Source: Luscinia megarhynchos (Eukaryota; Chordata; Aves; Passeriformes; Turdidae). From it: 64,000 nucleotides of DNA. The DNA lies in the NCBI GenBank assembly GCA_034336665.1, contig JAPFBE010000002.1, positions 12,006,906-12,070,905 of the forward strand. The letters are read 5' to 3'. Of this stretch, positions 14,601-27,251 are shown piece after piece. The notes beneath the pieces were generated by a model, which saw nothing but the letters and a program-made list of their open reading frames with translations, ran no database searches and was not told the DNA's origin. Each line of letters begins with the position of its first letter. The first letter of the stretch is position 1. Made by a program: the position numbers and the translations under genes.

Positions 14601-17600
14601 CTTGGACTGTGCTATCCTGCATATTTAGGGTTGGTGTGGAAGTGCTTCCACAATTAGCTACAACATTCTCTTTTTTTTTTTTTTTCAGGATAATTTCATT
14701 AATTTGATGGCATGAGATAGAGGATGAATGGTTAGAACAGAAATTGTCACATATACTGCAGTTGCTAAGAGCAAAGAACTTCTGCACTCTTCACATAATT
14801 TCAGCAGCTTTGTTTATAGTTCCTTGTGGAGAAACATGTCTGAGACAGTCATAAATTCTAACATCCCATGCTCAGGGCATAGTGGAAATGCAGCCCTTAG
14901 GGGGTCAGTGCCCCAAACTTACATAATTCTGAGTTTATAGCCAGCATATATTGACAAATGCTGACTTAACACCTAGGCTGTCTTTTGAAACATGAAAACA
15001 CATCTCTGGAGCAGGTAGCACCAGAGGCTTTAGGAGACAGCCTGGGGATCAGGGAAGCCTTTTAGTTCTGTCAAGCCATCACCAATGTAACTCTTTTTTG
15101 TTTAGCATCTACAAATATAGTGTGGCTTTTCTCGGCACAGCACACAGGCCAGAGCCCAATATTTGCCATAAATTCTCAGCTACAAAATATGAGCAGCACT
15201 CAGCCCAGTGATGAACAAGTATGGCAGTCCATGGTGTGTGCAAGTGCATGATGGTGCAGTCTATGCTCATTCTCTGGGCCTGGTTTGGTACTTTCTAAAT
15301 GACTGCTAGCCATGCAGTTCAAGTAAGAAATTTGAGATACATCTCTATGAGAAGGAGGAAGCAAGAGAGATCTCCACAGAACTCAATCCATCATGAACAA
15401 ATATCTCAGAAAAGTGTGATGTATTTTCCCCTGGGTTTGCCTCATGAGCAGAGAGGTTGACTGAAACTTCCTCAGATGAGACATCCAGTTCTAGAGTTAG
15501 AAAATGAAAACCACAAAATGAAGCTGTGATTGCAAAATAGAAAAGCATAAAATTGTGCAAGAATTATTCTGGCTCAGGTGGCTAACTATAACATTGAAGA
15601 TATGGTCTTTGGTATGAGCAAGTAACTGCACACACAGGCTTCAGCAGCTCTTCTGCTTTGCCCATTTTGAAACCTACAGTAGCACTCTGAATCCACTACC
15701 AGAGCAGCTAGTTCATGCCTGCCACTTCCCTTTTATAGGCTTATTTTCAGGGCTGCAAGGAGAGGATTTTAGGCACTATGGTTTCTTCATACCTCTCTTA
15801 AGCTTTCTGATGAAAATTATTTTCATGAAACTGCTGTAGTCCCAGTCACTGAAAACTGAGGGGCTTTTTAAGCACATGCAATCTCTTAGACTGTTAAACA
15901 AAGATAAATACTTCACAGTAAATATTTATGTTTAGGTAAAATCACATTCTGCAAATGGATTCTTGAGGCCATCAAATAAAAGAGGCTGAAAAAACAACCT
16001 GATGGCTCATGTGTGTTTGTAAAAACATACTCTTTTCACATAAGAATCCAATAAAATCATGAAAGACAGCTCTGTGTATATTCCCACAAAAGTAACAGTG
16101 GCAGGAGAAAAGGGAGATGCTCATCCCTCTCAGACAGGGTCCCCCTGATCTTTAGACTGCTTTTGACCTTCAGTGAAACCCGAGCAGATGAGATCACTGT
16201 TGCTACTTTCATCAGACAGCAATCAGCTCAGCCCTGGATGGCTGTGTCTTAGAGGGCTGTCAAGGAGTGGCATTTTGGAAGGATAAATCCACAGTACCTG
16301 AAAAAGGATTTTTAACATCTCATTAAAAAGCCTTGAGGAATACTCTTTAGAGAGGGAGAGTTTTAGGAAAGGTCCAGGGGTTGCTGTGAGAAAGTCTCAT
16401 TTTCAGCTACATGAGACTTGGCATGTCTGAGCTCAGCTGCACTCCTCTAACTTTCACTGCCAAAGATAATAAATAATTGGTATTCATTCTGCCTAAAATG
16501 TTAGAGAAATCTGCTATTCAACAAGATTCCCTTCAAAACCATCCAGAAAGAAATGACACACAGGGCAAGAAACTGTATTTCAGGTCATGATCACATTCTT
16601 CCAGAATGTCCCAGGTGATCTTGTACCTCCAACAGGGAGAATGTCCTCTCTCCCTCATGGCCACAGAGAATCTCCCAGGTATGTTTACTGAAGCACTCTT
16701 GCTAAGTCTCCCAAGATCATCTGCTGCGGTGCCCTGGCTGCTGACAGCATTCCCTCCATTAGGCCCAGACGTGTTTGCCTTCAGGGCAAGGTATAAGGTT
16801 CATCCATTCATCCAGGTTTATGCCGGTGGAATGAATGCAAAGCCTTGACTGCTGGTTTGCTTATACAAAGAAGGTAGGGTGTGAATTTACAAGCTACCTG
16901 TGAGTTCACACCGTGCTGGCTGCTCCCTGCGTGTGTACTTTTGCATGCAGCTGAGGAAGCCACTTCATACAAAGGAACCCTCAGTGTGCCCTCTCAGTGT
17001 CCACAGGGGGTTTTAGTGCAGAGTCCTTTTCACAGAGCACAACGTCACCTTGGTTTGCTGCTGGTAATTTACCTGCAGAGGCAAAGCTTCACGCTGTGGA
17101 TTTGTCTGATTTCCAGAAAGCATTGGTCAACAGTCAAATCTGTTCCTGTAAAATCACAACAGACATAAAGTTGCACAGAAGAAGGCATTGCTTCCCAAAT
17201 TAAAAAAAAATTTTGTGGTTGTATGTGTACCTAGGAGTATACATATATGTGCCACTTTTAGGAGTGAAATTAATTTGCCTTCCAAAAGTTTTAATTAAGA
17301 ATTAATTCTTCTGGTTTGCATATTTAGGTGGTATAAAAATATCTGGAATTTCTCCTCACTTGAGCAAAAGCATTTCTCTACCTAAGAAGAGTGTACATTC
17401 CAAGAAATAGTAAACTGATATCCAGGATCTCAAATTCATATTCAGCTTTCTGTGAGCTCAGAACAATTAAGTTGTTTAGCATATCTTGAAAACATGCAGA
17501 TGCCTGTGTACCCCTTTTATCATGGCCCCACCTGATGTAACTTGACAACTTAGAGCTGCATCTGCTTCAAAAAGAGCCTGCCAATTTTCATACATAAGAG

Positions 17601-18289
17601 TATGGCCTAATTTATTTCCCAGAGAGGGAATAGTAAGGTAAGATATGTATGCTTTTCATGACGACGTTTTCTTGCTAGGGCACAAGTCAAAAACTCTGCT
17701 CTTTAAAGCAGGCTGCATCAGGAAAAAAAAAATCATCTCCCACTCCCAGTTAATTCATTTTAAATTCTTAGTAGGTCAACATCTACTTCAGGGTCTTCCA
17801 AGTGCATGTTGTCTCATCTATGTTTGTCTTCAAAATTATAAACTCCTCAGGGTATGCTCTCTGCTTCTCTCTGCCTTGTTCAGTGCTGATCACGTCATCA
17901 GAGATTAGCAAATAATTCTTACTATTAGCAAAAATAAATAATATGTGGCAAGATGTTGTCACACATGCCTTTTGCCTGCGAAGCATGGCACAGGAGAAGA
18001 TGGCTTGGAATGACTTGGCAAGAAGCAGACTTTTTCAGGATGTTGAAAGGCCAAGTCCCCAGAGAAAGAACACTTCAACACACAATCAACACACTTTGGG
18101 CAAATTCTCATGTAAGCTGCTCAGTTGGGAAGAGGAATAATCCTTGGTTCCCCAGGACTCTACAGTAGGCTGAGCTTTCCTCTCTCTCTCTGTCTGTAAG
18201 AAGCCAGCCAGGGTAACTAAAGTGCAGTAAAGTAAAATAAACAGATCTGCAAAGTGCTGAGTCCAGTCATTTTCCCCAGGAGAATCTGC
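11601..18289. other. Intergenic, no gene recognised
   Basis: It is unique-looking AT-rich DNA with T tracts at 11968-11990 and near 14671-14686. No coding exon, CR1 or RNA gene is recognisable. The GC rises slightly around 16590-17060 without a convincing frame. Confidence 0.75.
11968..11990. repeat. Poly(T) run
   Basis: T homopolymer of about 20 bases. No recognisable retroelement lies on the complementary side, where it would be a poly(A) tail. Confidence 0.8.
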
Positions 18290-18545
18290 AGGGCTCTGAG
18301 TCTTTACTTGGGATTGTAATTAACACCCGACTGCAGCATGTTTATGAACAAAGTTAAGGAGGGAGAAAGAGAGGGAGAGATATTTCAGCCTTGAACTGAA
18401 TGGTCTCGAGCTGGCTCAACTTTTATGGGCTAATTTGGCAGCTGCTGTGATTGAGTACAACACTGAAATGAAAAGGAGCTTGGGGCTTCTTGCCACCTCC
18501 TCCTCCTCCCTCCCTGGGCTAGCTCCTTCTACAAAGCATGTGTTT
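18290..18545. promoter_or_regulatory. Possible conserved non-coding element
   Basis: The stretch contains GATTGTAATTAACACC, a purine-rich run, GGCAGCTGCTGTGATTGAG (E-box CAGCTG) and then CCTCCTCCTCC. The sequence is information-rich, without an open frame or a recognisable repeat, and stands out from the flanks. Regulatory function is inference. Confidence 0.25.
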
Positions 18546-21410
18546 CCATTTAACACTGGATAAGAGTCAATTGATGTCTGGATTCTCATTCAAATATTTA
18601 TTCTTCTGTGGTATTATTAACATTATTTTCCAGTTAGGTGTAGCTTTCTTCTGTATCAGATTATCTTCATTTCTTATGATCACAGTGCAGCCTCAGGTTT
18701 TTTGAGAAATGTTCTATCTTCCCTTCACTTGAAACTGTACCCTATACCTAATTCTTTTCTCCTTGTTTGTAGATAAAATCCTACAAGTTTTTACTGAATT
18801 AGAATGAAAAATCTCCCACTGACATTAGCAATGAGTCTAACAACAAAAACTGAGAACATCCTGGTTTCCATTATGTTCACCTCAGAACGGCAGCATGAGC
18901 ACACCCACTGCATTCTCTCCATCTTTCAGGGAGAGTTTATGCTTGTGTTTTCTTCTTTGTCTTTGACTGACCTTAACTCAGCTAAGGAAACTCAATTCAC
19001 ATCAAGATCTACTTCTAGATTAGTTTTAGGACATAATTTGGATTTTTGCTTCAAGGCTCACCAAAAGAGAATTTAAACTTAAGACTCCTGCTATTTTGCC
19101 ATCACTCCTATAATATTTTAAAACACAGAAACCTGCTATGATTACCAGATTTATTCCCACCATCTTCAATACTTTCTTTCCTGAAGTTCCTTTGGTGAAC
19201 TTCCTGTTGTGTGAGATGTCCTAATACATTAATCTCTTTTTGACAATTTTACTACAGTTTTGTGTTACTAATAAAAACAAAATATTTCCAAAGAAACCAT
19301 GCCAAAAGGCAGTAAAAGTACACAAATTCTCTGCCCTTCTGCTCAGCAATTTTTAATCCTAGTATATATATATGGCACAGCTAAATGAGTCATATTGTCA
19401 AATGAATCAAAATCCTAACCTTCTTACAGTAGAGAGAGAGAGAGCATAAAGCACTCTGTGCTATGCAGCAGCAATAAAAACAAACAAATAAGAAAATAAA
19501 TGCCCTAATAATTTGACCAAATGAGCATTTTGCTTAGCCTTTTTCCAAGTCACTAGGATTTCCAGGAATTTGGTCAGATGACCGAAAATATAATCAGAAT
19601 GATGGTAAACAGACCATCTATTTTACAAACATCTCTTTGGGCAATCAGTCAAATTGCAGCATAATGCATTCTGTTTCAAAAATCTCAGATGGATTGCTTG
19701 TGGCATTTATATGCCCATCAGCCACAGAGCTGGTTGGAGGAGCAGTTAGGGAACCATTTTCCTGGAGCTTGGTAAAAGGCTACTTATCTATTATTATGAT
19801 TAGTGAGAGCTTCAGCCTGGGAAGATTGCTGCCATAAATTTAGCAAAAGCATGTTAGGTAAGTCCACTCTCTCATAGCCACACAATATTAACCGATTTTG
19901 CTCTTTCTTTTTTTTTCCTAAATATGAGTTTCTTTCACTGGCTGTACTGAGGCAAACATGTACTAGGGGACCAGATCTTTAGAAGCTCAGCAGAGTGCAT
20001 TCTAAAGGGGAATTTCCCATGATGAGCAAATCCACACGATTCTATCACACTTCTAAAGTCCTTAGAAGTCTCTTTGGGATTACTTTTGGCACCAGACTAT
20101 ATCAGAGGCAGACAGGGTAATAATTGATTTCAAAGGTACAAAGCACAGTTGTGTGGGTCTTCCCACCACACCTCCCACTCAAGCATCCGTGAGAAGGCTG
20201 ATTTTGATGTGTGTGTTGCTGCCTTAGCTGGCAGTCTAAAGTCCCACCAGGTACCTGGAACCATTTCCTGGGCCTGCAGGGGAGCGTGTCTTCCTTACTT
20301 CCCACCCCACAGCTTCTCAGGACTCAGTCCAGTTTTCCAGCCTTCACTGACAACACATTTAATCCTGTAATTCAGTCATCAAAATCACAGCTGGAGTCAA
20401 AGTTAAAGAGTCCACACACAGATTTTGCATGTGTGTGTATGTGAATTTTGTCAGGCCTTAATGGTAAGTTATTAGCAAGAAGATCACATCCTTTGTGCCT
20501 TGCTTAAAGAGAGGCAGGAGGTTTTTTATTATTTTTGTTGCAATTGTGTGGGTTTTTTTCTAGCTCCTTAGTATTCCTGGGAAAAGAATGAACCACTACT
20601 CTCTTCTTGTGCAATTTTCCATGAACAAAACTCCAAACATACATTGCACCCTACCTTAAGTGCTCCTCCCTATGGAACTGATCATTCTTGGGCAAGATGA
20701 GAAATATTAGGAGGAAAAACTGCTTGTTTTTAAGTTTTCTGATTAATCCTTTGACCCACCCATGTGTTCCCATTACAATGTCCTCCAACAGTCACTGCTT
20801 TGCTATGTAGTCTAGAACCTAAGCAGAACAGTGCACCCTCAAACCTGACCCTCTTCAGAAGGTGACACCCTTAAGTGACAATTCTGTGCTTCACAGATCA
20901 AGACTTCATAACCTCTTGGCAAGTAGCTCACAATTCATCTTTTCTTTCTTGGGCAGAGTGACTTAAGCCTGTTATGAGAGCTATGGATTTAGGAATACAA
21001 TGAGCACCTTCATGTGGAAATTTGGCTGTGTGGACTGAAACCTGCTTTCATCAGTGTAACTTGTTAGAACCTTCAAAAGGTCTCTCCTGTTTATGAAACC
21101 TACAGTATTAAAAAAAAAAGTAAACTGAAAAACATTAGACAGTTACCATTTTCTTATTCGGCATTCATGTCTTGCCTTTAAGCCTACAGAAAGTGGCACT
21201 GAAAAATCAAGTAAAAAATCATGACATACAATTGAGAGTGGATTAAGCCCTAGTTCTTCAGGCTTAAAAGTGTGGTTGATTTTACACATACCCACATTCT
21301 CATTGATGTTTCTCCACCTAAATTAAATCAGGAAGATATTTGTGGTCTTAAGTTTCGGCACTTGACTATTTACAGAACCAAATATGAGTCTGGTACTGTC
21401 ACTTTACCTT

Positions 21411-21487
21411 TCCAGCTTCCTCTTTAGTCCAAGACTCTTTTTTAACCTTTTCGGCTTTCTCCTTAGTCCAGGACTCTCTTTTTGTCG
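21411..21487. repeat. Two-copy tandem duplication, period about 39 bp
   Basis: CTTCCTCTTTAGTCCAAGAC at 21416 is repeated as CTTTCTCCTTAGTCCAGGAC at 21455, with a few mismatches, and both are followed by T-rich sequence. Confidence 0.7.
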
Positions 21488-24400
21488 TCTGGGGAATTTG
21501 GAACAGATCTCCTCTGATGCTGGACTAGAGCCTTTATTTGTTCATGGGATGATAGATAACTGGACAACAATAGTGGAAATGCCATCAAGAAATTGCACTT
21601 CTATTTTCAATTAAAATTAAACTTGCTAGCCCTTTTTGGGTCAGATCCAATGGATTCCCTCTACATTTATGAAAAGAGAAACTTGCATCTATCCATCTCC
21701 CTCCTTCACATTATTTTCACTGGTTACTTTAGCAGTAGGAAATGTCAAGAATGGCAGAGGAAGAAGTGGGTGTGCAGCTCTCTCTGCTCTGCTCAGCAGT
21801 AATCAAAATCAAGCAGAGAGGCAGGAAATAGCCAGCTGCACTTTGCAGCCAGGACTCCCACTCGTCAGCCTGAGTCATCCCAGAGCTGCCCTGAGTGCTG
21901 TGCCTCTGCCCCACTGCTCAGCTGAGGGATCATCTGCTCTGCCCTGCTCCAGGAGCAGAGGAACAAGCCTGCTGCTGGCCCTCGACCAGCCACAGGACAC
22001 ACTCAGATGTGCCCTCCTGGGTACATCTTCATCGTTTCAAAATAAAAAACATCCACAGCTAGCAATAGCATTGTCTCCTCAACATCCATACACAGCTCAA
22101 GAGCACTAAAACTAGCCCAGCCTCCTCATCTGTTCCCTTCTGGGAGTGGAAATAAATGAGGTTTGCATTAGATTATGTCTGACTAGTTACATTGCCAAAT
22201 GTTTGGAGACTACAAGTGCCTAGCAAAGCTCAAGTACATTGTGATACTCCTTGGAAAAGTGAGGCTTTCTCAAGGTCTCTGCTGACTCTTTCCATTTATC
22301 TCTCACTTACCTTAAATACAACAGGATACTCTGTGCTATACTCTGCACTTCCCACAGGGCACTCAATGTGATGTGATCATGCTCATAGCCATGGGCAGCA
22401 CCTAAACCACACAAAAGTTTTCAGAACAAAATCGATACTTTATGCCCTGAAGCAATTCTGTAAGCCAGCATAGACTTTTGATAATTATAGTAATAAGCTG
22501 CCTGTGAGTAGCTCCAATAAATAAGAAAGCAGCTGCATTTGTGCAATTGCTCTGGGATTTTGCATGCAGACACCATTTTATGACATATGGAAGAGAAATG
22601 CAAATTCTACACTTGTCACATATGGGGTCCCAATCAGATCTAACATCAATACTTGATTTGAGTCCAATTTCTTTGGGATTTGAAAAAATTATTATTTTCA
22701 AAAAAAACCACAACTGAATGTCAGACAGCAGCACTACAAGATATATGGAAATGTATATGCATATAAATGGTGAGAAGAAAAGCAGTTTTCCTATGAGACC
22801 TTATGTGCAGGGAAAAAAAAGTTACTCTGTATATTTACAGAAGGAAAAATGGGACAGGAGAATGGTGTCTTTTGGCTAATTACTGCATACATCTGGGAAA
22901 TTTAAAAGAACTAAAAGATGTTCAGCATCTTGAAAAAACAAAGAAATATGCTTCCCAGGTTACTAGACTATTTAAAAAAAAAAGAAAAAGCAGGCACAAA
23001 AATGAACTCAGACCCTGCACTGCTCCATGATTGACTGCAGTGGGTTAAAAGGGCCAAGTGGAAGTTCAAAATTATAAAGAATGTAAAAAACAATGGGAGA
23101 AGGGAAAACTAGGGGGAAAAAAAAGAGAAAAGTTCTGTTTCTGAAGACTTCCCACTAACTCCTGCAAACACACATTTCCCTCACCCAGTTAAGAGCTGCT
23201 TCCTGGTGATGCAGCCACAGTCTCCATTCCATCCCAATTGTCACTGATCTGAGGCTTTTTGCCCATTGTCAGATGGCACAAGCCATGTGTCAGAAAATGA
23301 CTTTTTTTTAAAAATTCAATTAAAACAAACTTGAGTCCACCCAAGAGGCACCCTGCCCCAGCTGCACTTCTGCTCTATTGTACCCTCTGTTCCAACCATA
23401 CTGGAGACAATAAAAGGACTGAGGATGGAGAGACACACTATTTTTAATTAAAACCATATGTATTATGTAAAATACTCAGGACAGAAGCAAGAAGGGGTTT
23501 ATGAATATCAGCTGAAATCAGCCTCACAGAGCAAGTGCCAATATTTACATTTCTATTGCTTAACATTGTTTGGATTGGAAATTATAGCAGTTTTCTGATT
23601 AACTACCTGCAGGCATGCACCAGTTTGACCTTTTGCATGCTGAATTGCATGCACTAAATTAAATTTTCCTCCCTCTCTCTGTTACTGAGATAAACAAGGC
23701 CAGTTACATGACTTAGGCTGCCCTTTCCCTCCTGCCATTCCATATGAAAGTCAATCCTGGTCAGTTAATCCTCTAATATAAAGAGCAGACTTCTGTATTT
23801 TTGTAAGTGATTAGAAGGATTTTGTTTCTTTAAAGTAGTTGTGGGTCAATAATTTGTATTCAGAAAGAAGAGCTAGCTGCATCAAACTAACATAAGTTTC
23901 CTAATAACTTTTGTTTTAACCTTTTTAAGGTTTGTGTTAGTGCTTCAGAGGTAAGTAAATGATCAATGTTCATCTTCAACTCTTTATAAATTTGTGGAAA
24001 CAATATCATGAGCTACAATGGCTGCTCAGCATACTTCTGAGAGTCAAAAAAACAAAGAGAGAGAAGAAAATACCACATTTAGCAAGTGATCAGTTGTCCT
24101 ATTGAGCAGGTAATAGGTTAGAAACTAGAAAGTCAAATCTAGTTATTCACATTTTCAAATACTGGTCACTAATTTGATAAATATTTAAATTGTATCATTA
24201 CTGAGACATTCTCATTATATCTTCAATTGAAATTATGCAGATCAGGGACAGCTTCCCTGAAATCAGATCAAGCTATTCTGTGACCAGCCACACATACTTA
24301 GTAATATTTATTCTCCAGAGAATCATAAGGAAATAAAATCAGTTTTCAGACTACCTTGCTGAATTAAGAGAGATACAGATTACTGCAAAAGTAACAGGCC

Positions 24401-27203
24401 AGGTTCTTGAAGAAAACAAAAACCTTTCCTTTTTCTTCAGTGGGACCTAGGAAAGATTTGTGCTCCGCTTTATTCTGTGGTGAAATAAGAAAGTTTAGTT
24501 GCTACACTGAAACTGAGAAAGGGACTCAGATGCTTTGTATAGCAAGAGATACATCTCTTCAGAGAGGAAATACTTTCTGTGCCAAGGCAATTTCAGACCC
24601 TGGCTTTGAATATATAGAATAGGCAGCAGTCAGAATTTCCCAATAGACACATCATGTCTGAGTTTGTACATTGAAAGCTTATAAAGCTCATATTCTCTGC
24701 CATGACATGGCTCAGAGAAAGCACAGATCTCTCTTTGGTCCAGCCATGAACAGCTCAGCAGCAAACTCCATGCTGCTGTCAGCACTAGAGGAGACTGGCT
24801 AAGCCTCCATTGACTGCTGAGATGTACCATCAGTTCTGCAGTCAGAATGAAACTTTAGAAGAAAAAACACTCCGACAGAGACTCTATTGCTCAAATCAGC
24901 TCAGGATCTTTCAAAACTTTTAGGAGAATGGATTCTTTGGAGGAATAGGTTTCAAACACAATTCACTCTTGTCACAGACACTTCTCCCTTTTATAATAAC
25001 AAATAAAACAACAATATGCTTGCAGCTTATCACAACTGTTTTCCCAGAAAATTGTTGATTGGAAAGCGTTTATGGGTTTGCTGATGTTTGATGAAGGTTC
25101 TGTTTGGTTGGGATTTTTTCAATTTCTAGTTAAATATTTTCTCTTTTTTTTTTCCTAAAGGATTGAGGTGGCCTAACTTTACCCTACACTTCATCAACCT
25201 TTTCCACACAAGTTCTCTCAGTGAGAAACAGAACAAGAGGCAGCATGAGGTGAGCAAATATTTCTCCTTCAGCTACAAATCACAGTTTGAAAATTTCAGC
25301 TCTGCTTACCTGATATAAACAAAAGCATATGGCGAATCCCATATTCACTATGACTGCATTAGGATTTATAGGACACAACTATTTGCTTATACCAGTCACT
25401 GTTAAGTTTTACTGGCTCTTTTTATTTAGTATGTATCTGTGGGGTAGAAAGCATTCTAAACTGGTCAAAAGAAACCAATTATCATGCAAGAGGATGTTTT
25501 TAACTGCAAGAGTAGTCGCCATTTGTTACATGGGCACTCTGTCCTTTTTTTAAAGAACATAATGGCATATATGATCTATTCTTTGTCAAGTCAAGATGCA
25601 TAGGCATAAATTTTCATGATCCCTGATGTACCACTTATACAGAGGTACTGTTTTTCTCTGTATTGTTTGGAAAGACATCCCTAATATACCTGCTGTGAGA
25701 AAATAAATTATTTTTCTTAATTTGGCAAATCAGTAAAAAAGCCAATGAAAAGTGTCATATTCTCACTAAATACTGCACAAAGCTCACATGTCTTGGTTAT
25801 GATTTGTACCTGCTCATCCCAGAAAATGGTTTGGCCCAAGAGTATACTGTACTATTATAAGAGCCAAGCCAGGTCCTGTAGAGAATGTGAAGTCAGAGAT
25901 AAATGATTCTTCTCTCTGTTTAGAAAAATGTTATAGTCAAAAGAAAAAACAAAAGGGATGGATTAGTTTCTATTTAGCTGCCCCACTACAGTACTTGTTC
26001 ATAAATATTCCTTTTTGTTAACCAGTGTACTTTCAGAGACAAGTTTCATATATTGTATATATACATGATTATTTTTCATCAGCTGTGAGTGCCCATAGAT
26101 ACCGCAATGAATCAAGACCAACAAAACCAAAACTCAGACACTGTGCATGGCAAGGGAAATTTCTAGGAGATATCAATACTGAAAATATATGAGAAGTTGC
26201 ACTTCTCAAGGTCATGTCCTATGACCTCAGGTTCAAAGATTCCACAAAACTGATCCTGCTGGGCCTTGTAAGCTTTAGGGGAAAGGACCAGAAGGCAAAG
26301 AGACTAACCATGCCCCAATGGAAATAATTTTGAAAGGCAAATAATTCAGGCAAACTGATGCTAATCATCATAGCTGATAAGATTAACCTGGAAAATTCTG
26401 GTAGATAGCCATCATAATGTGTTTAGCCCATAGCTCAGTGTTCTCAATATAGTTTCATGTCATTCTTCTCTCTGTTATACCAAGAAACAATGAAATCTGT
26501 CTTTTAACTCATCATTTACAATTTTACAAGAGTCATTACTTGATCAATATACCAGAATCATACTGAGCAAAGCTCTTTAACTTTTCTTTTACTTGTTTTC
26601 ACATATATCTGTAGGTATGTATATGTTTGCACTAAGCAAAGCCATAGAGAGTTTTATAATCCATATTATTTATCAATTTTTTATGTACATATAGTGCATT
26701 ACATTTGAATTCTGCTGTCCAATGGTTTGCAATATCCTAATTTCAGTTTGCAAACATTAAAGGTATACTTATTTCTATAAAACAAGTTAAGAGGAAATTA
26801 GGGAGGTAATTAGATAAAAAGTAATATAAAATATTTTCCTTTATTTTCTGGTTGCATTACTCCTGTAATATGTTACAGCTATGTGGTATGTACCTCTGTG
26901 GGTATATCTAAACCTTTTCTTGATCTCAAAAAAAGTCCAGTCAGGGGCCTGGGGCACATGGTAATCGCATGAACCACCCAGGAGTAGGCTTTGAGTGGGT
27001 AAGAGAAGCACACAAATCTTCACATCGAGGCAGGATGCACACATTTCTTTCATTCTAGACCTCTCTCCACCCACTGCTCTTCACATATGCTTGCACTTCT
27101 GACCTGGGCCTCCAGCAGTGTATGTGGAATTTGTGCTGTATGCCACATAATGTGACTGTGTTACTGCATTTCCCAACAAGGCTATTGCCTAGTACATTTC
27201 TTA

Positions 27204-27251
27204 TGTCTTTTCTCTTTTCTCTTTTTTTCTTTCTTTTTTTTTTTTTTTTCC
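27204..27251. repeat. Pyrimidine tract, T/C-rich
   Basis: About 48 bases of nearly uninterrupted T and C end in CCCAG. It resembles a polypyrimidine-AG acceptor, but no exon downstream is recognisable. Confidence 0.8.

Noticed and set aside
21636..22109. 157-codon open stretch as a gene
   Set aside because: The first third is AT-rich and the rest Ser/Ala/Leu-rich, reflecting a local GC rise. No motif or family is recognised, and an opposite-strand frame is also open over 21729-21914.
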